The notes beneath the pieces were generated by a model. The model did not search any database. It was not told where the DNA came from and worked only from the letters and a program-made list of their open reading frames with translations. A DNA stretch of 11,043 bases from an uncultured Garciella sp. GTDB taxonomy: Bacteria; Bacillota; Clostridia; Eubacteriales; Garciellaceae. Positions 1 through 6,971 of this stretch are shown in pieces. How positions within the stretch are numbered: the stretch's first letter is position 1; each line of letters begins with the position of its first letter. The stretch spans positions 1 to 11,043 of the forward strand of contig USMD01000066.1 of the NCBI GenBank assembly GCA_900555725.1, written 5' to 3'. The position numbers and the translations under genes were made by a program.

Positions 1-30
1 TCGGCAGCGTCAGATGTGTATAAGAGACAG
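1..30 (+). other. Nextera read-1 adapter with Tn5 mosaic end (sequencing artefact)
   Basis: The first 30 bases match the Illumina Nextera read-1 transposase adapter, lacking only its first three bases. Bases 12-30 are the 19-bp Tn5 mosaic end. This is library sequence and not part of the genome. It mirrors the adapter at the right end, so the two mosaic ends look like transposon terminal inverted repeats but are not biological. Native sequence begins near base 31. Confidence 0.98.
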
Positions 31-45
31 TTATAGTAATAATAG

Positions 46-65
46 TAAAATTAGAACTAATTTTA
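46..65. promoter_or_regulatory. Perfect 20-bp palindrome, candidate operator
   Basis: Arms TAAAATTAG (46-54) and CTAATTTTA (57-65) are perfect inverted repeats around an AA centre. The near-zero loop favours a dimeric-regulator DNA site over an RNA hairpin. It lies about 210 bp upstream of the sulfur transporter gene. The half-site does not match the Fur, PerR or Rex consensus that I know. AT-rich DNA makes chance palindromes more likely, so the role is inference. Confidence 0.35.
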
Positions 66-84
66 AAATAAAAGCGGAGATATT

Positions 85-242
85 ATGAAGATCGCTAAAA
101 GTCTTTCAGATTTAGGAGGATTATTTATTTCATAATGAATATAGAGAACCTAATAAATACTACATTTCATAGGAATACGAGATATCGTTATGGTATAATA
201 TATTTAATCCATATGAAAAATAGAGATTGTAGTAGATATTAG
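85..242 (+). other. Two overlapping mini-ORFs (16 and 35 codons), doubtful
   Basis: ATG at 85 opens a 16-codon frame (MKIAKSLSDLGGLFIS) ending in TAA at 133-135, preceded by GGAG at 76-79 with a 5-nt gap. Its stop overlaps an ATG at 135 (TAATG) that opens a 35-codon frame ending in TAG at 240-242. A strong AGGAGG at 114-119 lies 15 nt before that second ATG, further than is ideal. The stop-start overlap is typical of translational coupling, and the pair could be a leader peptide unit for the transporter gene at 275. Neither peptide is recognisable, and the second frame contains the candidate promoter at 191-199. They may be chance frames. Confidence 0.15.
191..199 (+). promoter_or_regulatory. 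Extended -10 promoter for the sulfur unit
   Basis: TGG-TATAAT (191-199) is a consensus extended -10 element (TGn plus TATAAT). The hexamer 17 nt upstream (171-176, AGGAAT) is a poor -35, which extended -10 promoters tolerate. A start near 206 would give a leader of about 70 nt before the gene at 275. It is the best promoter candidate for the transporter and reductase pair. Confidence 0.5.
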
Positions 243-274
243 ATTTTTTATACTGAAAAGAAAGGATGGTAAAA

Positions 275-1582
275 ATGGGCCAAAAAGAATTTGTAATGCA
301 AAAACCAGAAATAAAAATAAAATATTCAGAAATTATTTTAGGATTTATAGGAATGATAGCTATAATTCTTTTAGGAAAAGTTTTTTTAAAAACAGATCTA
401 TTATTTTTTAAGCTTTTAATGGGAATCGGACTTGGTTATGGTTTAAGTAGAGCTTACACGGGATTTGCAGGGAGTGTGAATCGGGCTTACAATACAGGAT
501 CTACTAAATTGATGAGAACAATGATGTTTATGTTTTTTATTTCAGCCTTGTTGACCTCTGCATTTTTATTAAAAGGAGATTCCACTAGTTATGATCTTTG
601 GATTAATCCCATTAATTTAGGCCTTATTTTAGGAGCAATATTGTTCGGGTTTGGAATGTCTTTTTCTTCTTGTTGTGCTACTGGGGTACTTACTGATTTG
701 GTCACCGGTCTTCCTAGGGCTTTTGTTACATTGATTTTTTTTAGTATAGGAGTATTTATTGGATTTCCTATACAAAATACAGCACAATGGGTGATAAATT
801 CTTGGTTTTCTACACCGGTAGGAGAGCAATTAGAAGGAGGAGTTTATTTACCAGATCTTTTTCAATGGGATGGGTTAGGAGGCTATATAGGAGCACTCTT
901 ATTAACTGGATTATTTTGTAGTATTGTGATTTTTTTAGCTTATAGTTATGAAAAATATCGAAAACAAAATGGCACTTATCTAGGACATCCTATGGAACAA
1001 ACACAAGATCAACCGGAAGAAATGGATGTGAAGAGATTTAAACTTTTTAGTGCCCAGTCTTATTATCACTTTTTTATAAAACCTTGGACCTTAAAGCAAG
1101 GAGCAGTTGTGCTTAGTATTTTATTTACTTTGCTAATGGGAGTTACGAAAGCTGGATGGGGAGCTTCTACTCCTTATGGGATATGGTTTGGTAAAGTATT
1201 AATGATTTTTGGAGTTTCTCCAGAATCCATCACTGCCTTTACCAAAATGCAAGGGGAGGCCTTTACTACTCCATTCTTTGAACATGCGGCTTCAGTACAA
1301 AACCTTGGGATTATTATTGGAACTGTTTTTTACTTGCTAACCGCTGGTAAATTTAAAGAGACCTTTCTTTCAGAAATGCATATCACCAAAAAAGAAATAT
1401 TCGTTTTTGCATTAGGAGGTATTACCATGGGGATAGGGACTCGATTAGCCAATGGATGTAACGTAGGAGCATTATATACTCCTATTGCAAACTTTTCCCT
1501 TTCTGGATGGATATTTTTGATCTTCATGGTTTTAGGTGGTATTTTAGGAAATACTATGGCAAAGCAAATGAATAAAAGATGA
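275..1582 (+). CDS. YeeE/YedE-family sulfur (thiosulfate-type) transporter
   Basis: Polytopic inner-membrane protein of 435 aa with two copies of the YeeE/YedE (sulf_transp) repeat. The first is around residues 124-165, with GFGMSFSSCCATG and Cys133/Cys134. The second is around 381-427, with GIGTRLANGCNVGALY and Cys395. A polar loop at about 225-275 separates the halves. Conserved cysteines in this family pass thiosulfate through the membrane in characterised TsuA proteins; here thiosulfate or another reduced sulfur species is inferred. Some YedE proteins are linked to selenium metabolism, but no selD or yedF is present and the next gene is a persulfide/CoA-disulfide reductase, which favours sulfur. 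I chose ATG 275 because AAAGGA (261-266) sits 8 nt before it. An in-frame ATG at 266 lies within that Shine-Dalgarno sequence and is unlikely. The adjacent Cys-Cys in the first repeat is notable. Confidence 0.88.
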   Translation: MGQKEFVMQKPEIKIKYSEIILGFIGMIAIILLGKVFLKTDLLFFKLLMGIGLGYGLSRAYTGFAGSVNRAYNTGSTKLMRTMMFMFFISALLTSAFLLKGDSTSYDLWINPINLGLILGAILFGFGMSFSSCCATGVLTDLVTGLPRAFVTLIFFSIGVFIGFPIQNTAQWVINSWFSTPVGEQLEGGVYLPDLFQWDGLGGYIGALLLTGLFCSIVIFLAYSYEKYRKQNGTYLGHPMEQTQDQPEEMDVKRFKLFSAQSYYHFFIKPWTLKQGAVVLSILFTLLMGVTKAGWGASTPYGIWFGKVLMIFGVSPESITAFTKMQGEAFTTPFFEHAASVQNLGIIIGTVFYLLTAGKFKETFLSEMHITKKEIFVFALGGITMGIGTRLANGCNVGALYTPIANFSLSGWIFLIFMVLGGILGNTMAKQMNKR

Positions 1583-1682
1583 ATAAAATACTGTTTTTAA
1601 GGAATTGAGATAATATAAAGAGAATTAAACAAATAAATAGCAAGATAGGTTTTTATATAAAATAATATAAAGAAGGAGAAAA

Positions 1683-3386
1683 ATGATGGGAAAAAGAATT
1701 TTAATTGTTGGAGGAGTAGCAGGAGGCGCTTCTGTTGCTGCAAGGGCAAGAAGGTTAGATGAATCTGCAGAGATCATTATGTTTGAAAAAGGACCGGATG
1801 TATCTTTTTCTAATTGTTGTTTACCGAATCATTTAAGTGGCATGATAGAAAATAGTGAAGATCTTATTTTAATGAATCCTACGAAGTTTAAAAAACAATA
1901 TAATATTGAAGCTAGGGTAAATAGCGAAGTGACTAAAATTCACCGAGATGAAAAAACCATTCAGGTGAAAGATTTAAAAACAGGAGAAGAATATAAAGAA
2001 GGTTATGATATATTGGTTTTATCACCGGGTGCTAAGCCTATTGTTCCTCCAATAGAGGGAGCAGACCTTCCCCATGTGTTTACTATACGAAATGTAGTAG
2101 ATATTGATCAGTTCAATCGGTACGTTCAAAGTGGAAGGGTAAAAGATATTGCCGTAATCGGTGGAGGATTTATTGGGGTAGAAGTAGCAGAAAATCTAAA
2201 GTTATCGAATGCAGGATTTCATGTAACTTTAGTAGAAGCCTTAGATCAAATTATGGCGCCTTTTGATTATGATATGGCACAGATCCTTCATAAAGAAATG
2301 ATGGATAACGGAGTCAATCTCATTTTAGGAGATGGGATTGCAAAAGTGAAAGAAAATCATATTGAATTGGCTTCTGGTAAAAAGATATCAGCCCAAGCTG
2401 TTGTAATGGCTATTGGGGTAAGGCCAGAGACCACATTGGCAAGGGAAGCAGGATTAGCAATCGGCGAAACCGGCGGAATTTTAGTAGATCATAATTATCA
2501 GACAAGTGATAAAAATATCTATGCGGTAGGAGATGCCATAGAAGTATATAATAAACTCACTCACTCAAAATCAAGACTTGCTTTAGCTGGACCAGCCCAA
2601 AGACAAGCTAGGGCAGCAGCAGATCATATTTATGGAATTCCCCATAGAAATACAGGGGTAATTGGATCTTCCTGTGTAAAAATATTTGACAAGAATGCAG
2701 CTTCTACTGGTTTAAATGAAAAAACTGCAAAAAAGGCTGGAATTCAGTATGACTTTGTTTATATTATTCCAGGAGATAAAGTAGGTCTTATGCCGGAAAG
2801 TAGTCCCCTTCACTTAAAATTATTGTATGAAGTACCCACAGGAAAAATTATAGGGGCTCAAGCAATTGGAAGGGGAGATGCGGCCAAAAGAATGGATGTA
2901 ATTGCTACTATGATTATGATGGGAGGTACTTTAGAAGATCTCAAAGAATTGGAATTGTGTTATGCGCCAGCCTTTAATACAGCAAAAGACCCAGTAAATC
3001 ATGCTGCATTAGTAGCTTTAAATATTTTAAATGGAGTTTATAAACAAGTACCTGTATATAGAGTAAGAGAATTAGTAGAAAACAATGCTTTTATTGTGGA
3101 TGTAAGGGAAAGAGAGGAATACGAAGCAGGACATCTTATCAATGCTATAAACATCCCACTCAGTGAATTAAGACAAAGAGTAAATGAAATTCCTAAAGAT
3201 GTACCAGTATATTTACATTGTCGTTCTTCCCAAAGAAGTTACAATGCACTTTTAGCCCTACAGCATATGGGATATGAAAATGTATATAATATTTCAGGAT
3301 CTTATTTAGGAATTTGCTATTATGAATATTTTAATGATCAAATGAATGATAGAGAAAAGATTGTTACCGAGTATAATTTTCATTAA
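1683..3386 (+). CDS. CoA-disulfide / persulfide reductase with C-terminal rhodanese domain
   Basis: Cytoplasmic FAD- and NAD(P)H-dependent reductase of 567 aa, the full length of CoADR-rhodanese fusions (NADH-dependent persulfide/polysulfide reductase group). An FAD-binding GGVAGG is at residues 10-15. The catalytic Cys45 lies in SFSNCCLPNH, where most relatives have NCGLPYY or NCALPYH. The NAD-binding GGGFIG is at 160-165 and the second FAD motif IYAVGDA at 279-285. The dimerisation domain is about 330-450 and includes CYAPAF. The rhodanese domain is about 457-560, with Cys513 in loop HCRSSQRS. Family knowledge indicates reduction of CoA disulfide, CoA persulfide or polysulfide, with the rhodanese Cys handing over sulfane sulfur. 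It lies 100 nt after the sulfur transporter and before a terminator, so it probably processes what that protein imports. AGGAG (1674-1678) precedes two consecutive ATGs; 1686 has slightly better spacing (7 nt against 4 nt), a one-residue difference. Confidence 0.93.
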   Translation: MMGKRILIVGGVAGGASVAARARRLDESAEIIMFEKGPDVSFSNCCLPNHLSGMIENSEDLILMNPTKFKKQYNIEARVNSEVTKIHRDEKTIQVKDLKTGEEYKEGYDILVLSPGAKPIVPPIEGADLPHVFTIRNVVDIDQFNRYVQSGRVKDIAVIGGGFIGVEVAENLKLSNAGFHVTLVEALDQIMAPFDYDMAQILHKEMMDNGVNLILGDGIAKVKENHIELASGKKISAQAVVMAIGVRPETTLAREAGLAIGETGGILVDHNYQTSDKNIYAVGDAIEVYNKLTHSKSRLALAGPAQRQARAAADHIYGIPHRNTGVIGSSCVKIFDKNAASTGLNEKTAKKAGIQYDFVYIIPGDKVGLMPESSPLHLKLLYEVPTGKIIGAQAIGRGDAAKRMDVIATMIMMGGTLEDLKELELCYAPAFNTAKDPVNHAALVALNILNGVYKQVPVYRVRELVENNAFIVDVREREEYEAGHLINAINIPLSELRQRVNEIPKDVPVYLHCRSSQRSYNALLALQHMGYENVYNISGSYLGICYYEYFNDQMNDREKIVTEYNFH

Positions 3387-3416
3387 ATATTACAAGTTAT
3401 TTTGCTTAAGTCTTAT

Positions 3417-3458
3417 AAAAACCTTGTAGGCCGGTAAAGGCTTACGGGGTTTTTATTT
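3417..3458 (+). terminator. Intrinsic terminator after the sulfur unit
   Basis: Bases 3417-3432 pair without interruption with 3439-3454 (16 pairs, three G-U) around the loop GGTAAA. The 3' arm ends in GTTTTT and is followed by ATTTG, giving a U-rich tail. It lies 30 nt after the reductase stop codon. The A-rich 5' arm means it could also work on the other strand. Upstream TACAAG (3391-3396) is complementary to CTTGTA (3423-3428) in the 5' arm, so a weak competing fold is possible. Confidence 0.88.
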
Positions 3459-3514
3459 GCATGTATAAATCGTATCTTTTTTTAGAAAATAGAATGAAGA
3501 AAGAGGAGGGAAAA

Positions 3515-4300
3515 ATGAAAAAAGAAAGGAAAAGAAGAAAAATAGAGAGAAAACTTACCATTGGAACTTGGATTATGATTTTTGGAGTTTGGTATTTTAT
3601 CACCAAATTTCATATGGTTTCATCTGTATTGGTTCCATCGCCTTTTCACGTATGGAGTACTTTTTTAGAGATATTAAAAGATGGTTATAATGGAATTTCA
3701 TTGATGCAGCATCTTGGAGTTAGTTTTAAAAGACTATGGATTGCCTCGTTTCTTGCTATTGTAACTGCAATCCCCTTGGGACTTTTAAGTGGTTATTTTG
3801 ATAAAATAAGGGCGATCATAGATTCAGTAGTTCAATTCTATCGGCCATTACCACCTCTTGCTTATTATACCTTGCTTATATTATGGTTTGGCATTGGGGA
3901 TACATCAAAAATTACTCTGTTGTTTTTAGCTGCTTTTGCGCCAATCTATATCTCATGCATATCAGCTGTTATAAAAATCAATCAGGATTATATACTAAGT
4001 GCTCAATCTCTAGGAGCAAACCAAAGAGAGATTTTCTTTTATATTGTTTTGCCGGCTTGTTTGCCAGAAATTTTTACTGGTCTTAGAACGGCGGTGGGAA
4101 TCGCTTATACCACATTAGTTGCGGCAGAAATGGTGGCTGCTACTTCAGGAATTGGCTGGATGGTGATTGACGCCTCTAAGTATTTAAAAAGTGATGTAAT
4201 ATTTATTGGAATTATTCTTATGGGAATCACAGGAATATTCATTGACATGGGGTTAACATTTTTAGAAAAAAAATTTGTATACTGGAAAGGATATGTTTAA
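3515..4300 (+). CDS. tauC: Taurine-type ABC transporter permease TauC
   Basis: Inner-membrane permease of 261 aa from the SsuC/TauC (BPD_transp_1) family, with a basic N-terminus (KKERKRRKIERK) and about six hydrophobic spans. The cytoplasmic EAA loop that docks the ATPase is at about 163-190 (AQSLGANQREIFFYIVLP). Stretches such as PLPPLAYYTLLILWFGIG, LPEIFTGLR and TTLVAAEMVAATSGIGWMV closely resemble E. coli TauC as I recall it. The chosen start has GGAGG (3505-3509) 5 nt upstream. A longer in-frame ATG at 3461 begins directly after the terminator tail and lacks a ribosome site, and the ATG at 3494 is also poorly placed. It is the first gene of tauC-tauA-tauB. No good sigma-A promoter fits in the 56 nt between the terminator and the start, so expression may need read-through or an unrecognised promoter. 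Confidence 0.9.
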   Translation: MKKERKRRKIERKLTIGTWIMIFGVWYFITKFHMVSSVLVPSPFHVWSTFLEILKDGYNGISLMQHLGVSFKRLWIASFLAIVTAIPLGLLSGYFDKIRAIIDSVVQFYRPLPPLAYYTLLILWFGIGDTSKITLLFLAAFAPIYISCISAVIKINQDYILSAQSLGANQREIFFYIVLPACLPEIFTGLRTAVGIAYTTLVAAEMVAATSGIGWMVIDASKYLKSDVIFIGIILMGITGIFIDMGLTFLEKKFVYWKGYV

Positions 4301-4324
4301 ACAAGAGAAAGAGAGGAATGTTAA

Positions 4325-5392
4325 ATGAAAAAGTTTCAAAAATCTATATTTGTAATATTTCTCATCAGCGTTTTATTGTTTTCACTATTTGGCTGTAGTA
4401 CTTCTCCGGGTGAATCTGAGCAAGAAAATAAGAAAGGCGCAGCTCTTCCAAAACAAATCAATATTGGGATTTTAAGAGTGCCTAATGATGAAACCATAGC
4501 TAGATCCAAAAAAATATTTGATAAATATTTTACTGAAAAAGGTATTCAATGTAATTTCATTGTTTTTGATTCAGGAGTAGATGCCAATAAAGCCTTTGCT
4601 TCAGGAAGTATTGATTTTGCAACTATGGGGGATACCAATGCTATTGTAGCTTTATCTAGAGGTCTTGATGTGGAAATGATCTGGATTCATGAAGTTCTTG
4701 GGGATGTTGAAGCTTTGGCGGTAAAAAAGGATTCCAATATCCATCGTATAGAAGATCTTGTGGGTAAAAAAATTGCCACTCCCTTTGCTTCAACTTCCCA
4801 TTACAGCTTGTTAAATGCATTGAAAAATGTAGGCATTGAAGATAAGGTAGAGCTTTTAGATATGCAAACAGCAGATATTGTTGCGGCTTGGCAAAGAGGA
4901 GATATTGAAGCAGCTTATACTTGGCAGCCTTCTCTCGGGGAATTGTTAAAAGATGGGAAAGTATTGATTTCCAGTGAAGATTTGGCAAAGCAGGGTTATA
5001 TCACAGCAAATGTGGAATTGGTTCGAAAAGAATTTGCACAAAAATATCCTGATTTAGTAGCTTCTTTTATTGCTTGTTTAGCAGAAGCAGGAAGTATTTA
5101 TAGAGAAAATCCACAGGAAGGTGCTAATATTACAGCTCAAGAACTTGAAATTCCTTCAGAAAAAACTTTACAACAGATGAGAGGATCCATATGGCTTACT
5201 CCTGAAGAACAATTAAGTAAGGAGTATTTAGGAACAAAGGATTCTATTGGTGATTTTGTAACTATTATGAAAGATACAGCAGATTTCTTAGAAAGACAAG
5301 GTTCCATTCAAGAAGCACCAACGCAACAAGAATTTAATACATTTTTAAATTCTAGCTACATAGAAGAAGCAATTAAAATTTTAAATAAATAA
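4325..5392 (+). CDS. tauA: Taurine-binding lipoprotein TauA
   Basis: Substrate-binding protein of 355 aa for the importer. A lipoprotein signal covers residues 1-24: MKKFQK, a hydrophobic core, then LFGC with Cys24 as the lipidated residue. It would therefore be membrane-anchored outside the cell. A polar linker (residues 25-40) leads to the periplasmic-binding-protein fold. Family markers include MGDTNAIVALSRGLDVEMIW (101-120), GKKIATPFASTSHYSLL (147-163) and AAWQRGDIEAAYTW (187-200). These follow E. coli TauA more closely than SsuA or nitrate-binding proteins, so taurine is the likely ligand, although other small sulfonates cannot be excluded. It starts 24 nt after tauC with AGAGG (4312-4316) 8 nt before the ATG. 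The -2 residue of the lipobox (Phe) is unusual but tolerated. Confidence 0.92.
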   Translation: MKKFQKSIFVIFLISVLLFSLFGCSTSPGESEQENKKGAALPKQINIGILRVPNDETIARSKKIFDKYFTEKGIQCNFIVFDSGVDANKAFASGSIDFATMGDTNAIVALSRGLDVEMIWIHEVLGDVEALAVKKDSNIHRIEDLVGKKIATPFASTSHYSLLNALKNVGIEDKVELLDMQTADIVAAWQRGDIEAAYTWQPSLGELLKDGKVLISSEDLAKQGYITANVELVRKEFAQKYPDLVASFIACLAEAGSIYRENPQEGANITAQELEIPSEKTLQQMRGSIWLTPEEQLSKEYLGTKDSIGDFVTIMKDTADFLERQGSIQEAPTQQEFNTFLNSSYIEEAIKILNK

Positions 5393-5439
5393 TATAGATA
5401 AATAACATCAAGAGTAAATATTGATATTGGATATCTATA
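5393..5439 (+). repeat. Inverted repeat in the tauA-tauB gap
   Basis: TATAGATA (5393-5400) and TATCTATA (5432-5439) are perfect inverted repeats directly after the tauA stop codon. Inside them ATCAA (5407-5411) can pair with TTGAT (5421-5425). The stem is AT-only apart from two G-C pairs and has no T-run, so it is a weak terminator at best. It could instead protect the 3' end of tauA mRNA, since binding proteins are usually needed in excess over the ATPase. The rest of the 99-nt gap shows nothing clear. Confidence 0.3.
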
Positions 5440-5491
5440 AAAAGCATTTTAAAAAATATAGGATAAAAATAGACCGTTAAGGAGGGAGAAG

Positions 5492-6271
5492 ATGGGAAAA
5501 AATTCTAAAAAAGAAGCACTCATAGAGGTTCAAAACGTAGGACTTACCTATGAGACAAATACAAAACCTATTACAGCGATAGAAAATATTAGTTTTCAAA
5601 TGGAAAAAGGAGAATTTTTATGCCTTTTAGGGCCTTCAGGATGTGGGAAAAGTACTTTACTGAAAGTAATTGCAGGCTATCTAAAACCCACGATAGGATC
5701 TTGCCTTATGAAGGGAAAACCTATCTTGGGACCTGATTGGCATAGGGGAGTGGTCTTTCAATCTCCTACTCTATATCCTTGGATGAGTGTAAGAAAAAAT
5801 GTACAATTTGGGCCTAAAATGAAAGGGCTTCCAAAAGAAAAGATAGAAGAGATCACAGAGTATTTTTTAAGACAAGTGGGACTTATAAATGATAGCGATC
5901 AATCCACTTTTCAACTTTCAGGAGGGATGAAACAAAGAGTAGCACTGGCAAGAGCCTTGGCCAATGAACCGGAGATCATTTTAATGGACGAGCCTTTTGG
6001 GGCATTAGATGCTCTTACAAGGGTAAATATGCAGGTTCTGATTCGGAAAATTTGGCAAAAAAACAATAGTACTATCTTTATGATTACCCACGATATTGAT
6101 GAAGCATTACTTCTGGGGACAAGGGTCATTGTTATGTCGAAAAGTCCCGGTAGGATATTAAAAGAATTTAATATAAATTTTACCTCTATTGCTGCAGAAA
6201 ATAAATATGGCTATGTTGAGATGGGGGAGGAATATCAGAAAATCAAAGAAAAGATCTTAGAACTTATGTAA
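5492..6271 (+). CDS. tauB: Taurine-type ABC transporter ATPase TauB
   Basis: Cytoplasmic ATPase of 259 aa that powers the TauAC importer. All nucleotide-binding motifs are present: Walker A GPSGCGKST (47-55), Q-loop Gln90, signature LSGGMKQRVALARAL (142-156), Walker B IILMDEP (162-168) with D-loop GALDALTR, and switch His200 in ITHDIDEA. The pattern FQSPTLYPWMSVRKNV and the EPFGALDALTR block are typical of the nitrate/sulfonate/taurine importer ATPases (SsuB/TauB). Its placement next to tauC and tauA assigns it to taurine. AAGGAGGG (5479-5486) precedes the ATG at optimal distance. It lies 99 nt after tauA and 43 nt before fetA, so the two transport systems may share a transcript. Confidence 0.9.
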   Translation: MGKNSKKEALIEVQNVGLTYETNTKPITAIENISFQMEKGEFLCLLGPSGCGKSTLLKVIAGYLKPTIGSCLMKGKPILGPDWHRGVVFQSPTLYPWMSVRKNVQFGPKMKGLPKEKIEEITEYFLRQVGLINDSDQSTFQLSGGMKQRVALARALANEPEIILMDEPFGALDALTRVNMQVLIRKIWQKNNSTIFMITHDIDEALLLGTRVIVMSKSPGRILKEFNINFTSIAAENKYGYVEMGEEYQKIKEKILELM

Positions 6272-6314
6272 TAATTTATCATTATACTACAAAGAAAGGA
6301 TTGGAGGAAGTATT

Positions 6315-6971
6315 TTGGAATTACTGAAATTTCAAAATGTATTTTATAGACAGGAGAACCAAGATATTTTAAAGGATGTCTCTGTAAGTATTGATCCGGG
6401 AGATTATATTTCCATTGTAGGACCATCGGGAAGTGGGAAAAGTACTTTCCTAAAATTATGCTGTCATCTCATTAGTCCTACCCAGGGGATGATACAATAT
6501 AAGGGCAAATCTATTATGGAATATGATCCTATGGAATTTAGAAAAAATGTAGCTTATTGTTTTCAAACTCCCTATCTTTTTGGACAAAGGGTTATAGACA
6601 ATATTTCTTTTCCCTATTCTATTAGAAATCAGAAAATAGATTTTAATAGGGTAGAGGAACTTTTTTCTCTTTTTTCTCTTGATAAAAATTATTTACGAAA
6701 AGAAATACAGAACCTCTCTGGAGGAGAAAAGCAAAGGATTGCATTGATTCGTACATTATTATTCAATCCAGAAATATTGCTTTTAGATGAGGTGACCTCT
6801 GCATTGGATGTGGATAATACTTTCATTGTTGAAAATGTGGTAAGGTCACTAAATCAAAGGGGGACAACCATTCTTTGGATTACCCATAATCCGAAACAAA
6901 GCAAAAGAAATGCAAATAAAATCCTAACTATTGAGTCTGGGAAAATACAATCATTGGAGGTATTAAAATGA
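6315..6971 (+). CDS. fetA: FetA (YbbL)-type iron-export ABC ATPase
   Basis: ABC ATPase of 218 aa with Walker A GPSGSGKST (36-44), signature LSGGEKQRIALIR (134-146), Walker B LLLDEVTSALD (155-165) and switch His191. The short length, the DEVTSALD form and the partner gene, a UPF0014 permease, identify FetA/YbbL. In E. coli FetAB is a putative iron exporter that lowers labile iron and protects against peroxide; the same role here is inferred. The start is TTG at 6315, supported by GGAGG (6303-6307) 7 nt upstream and by the lack of a nearby in-frame ATG. Its 3' end overlaps fetB by four bases (ATGA). Confidence 0.87.
   Translation: MELLKFQNVFYRQENQDILKDVSVSIDPGDYISIVGPSGSGKSTFLKLCCHLISPTQGMIQYKGKSIMEYDPMEFRKNVAYCFQTPYLFGQRVIDNISFPYSIRNQKIDFNRVEELFSLFSLDKNYLRKEIQNLSGGEKQRIALIRTLLFNPEILLLDEVTSALDVDNTFIVENVVRSLNQRGTTILWITHNPKQSKRNANKILTIESGKIQSLEVLK

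Noticed and set aside
275..1582. Selenium transporter (YedE of the selenium cluster)
   Set aside because: No selD, yedF or other selenium gene is present; the adjacent persulfide reductase-rhodanese favours sulfur, though selenium is not excluded.
1610..1673. 12-bp direct repeat ATAATATAAAGA (1610-1621 and 1662-1673) as a regulatory repeat
   Set aside because: It is very AT-rich, only two copies are present, and one overlaps the ribosome-site region; chance is a sufficient explanation.
3461..3514. Longer TauC N-terminus starting at 3461
   Set aside because: It begins directly after the terminator tail without a ribosome site, while the ATG at 3515 has GGAGG at 5 nt and gives the usual family length.
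4656..4988. 110-codon - strand frame within tauA
   Set aside because: It is antisense to a confidently identified gene, with no ribosome site and composition typical of a shadow frame.
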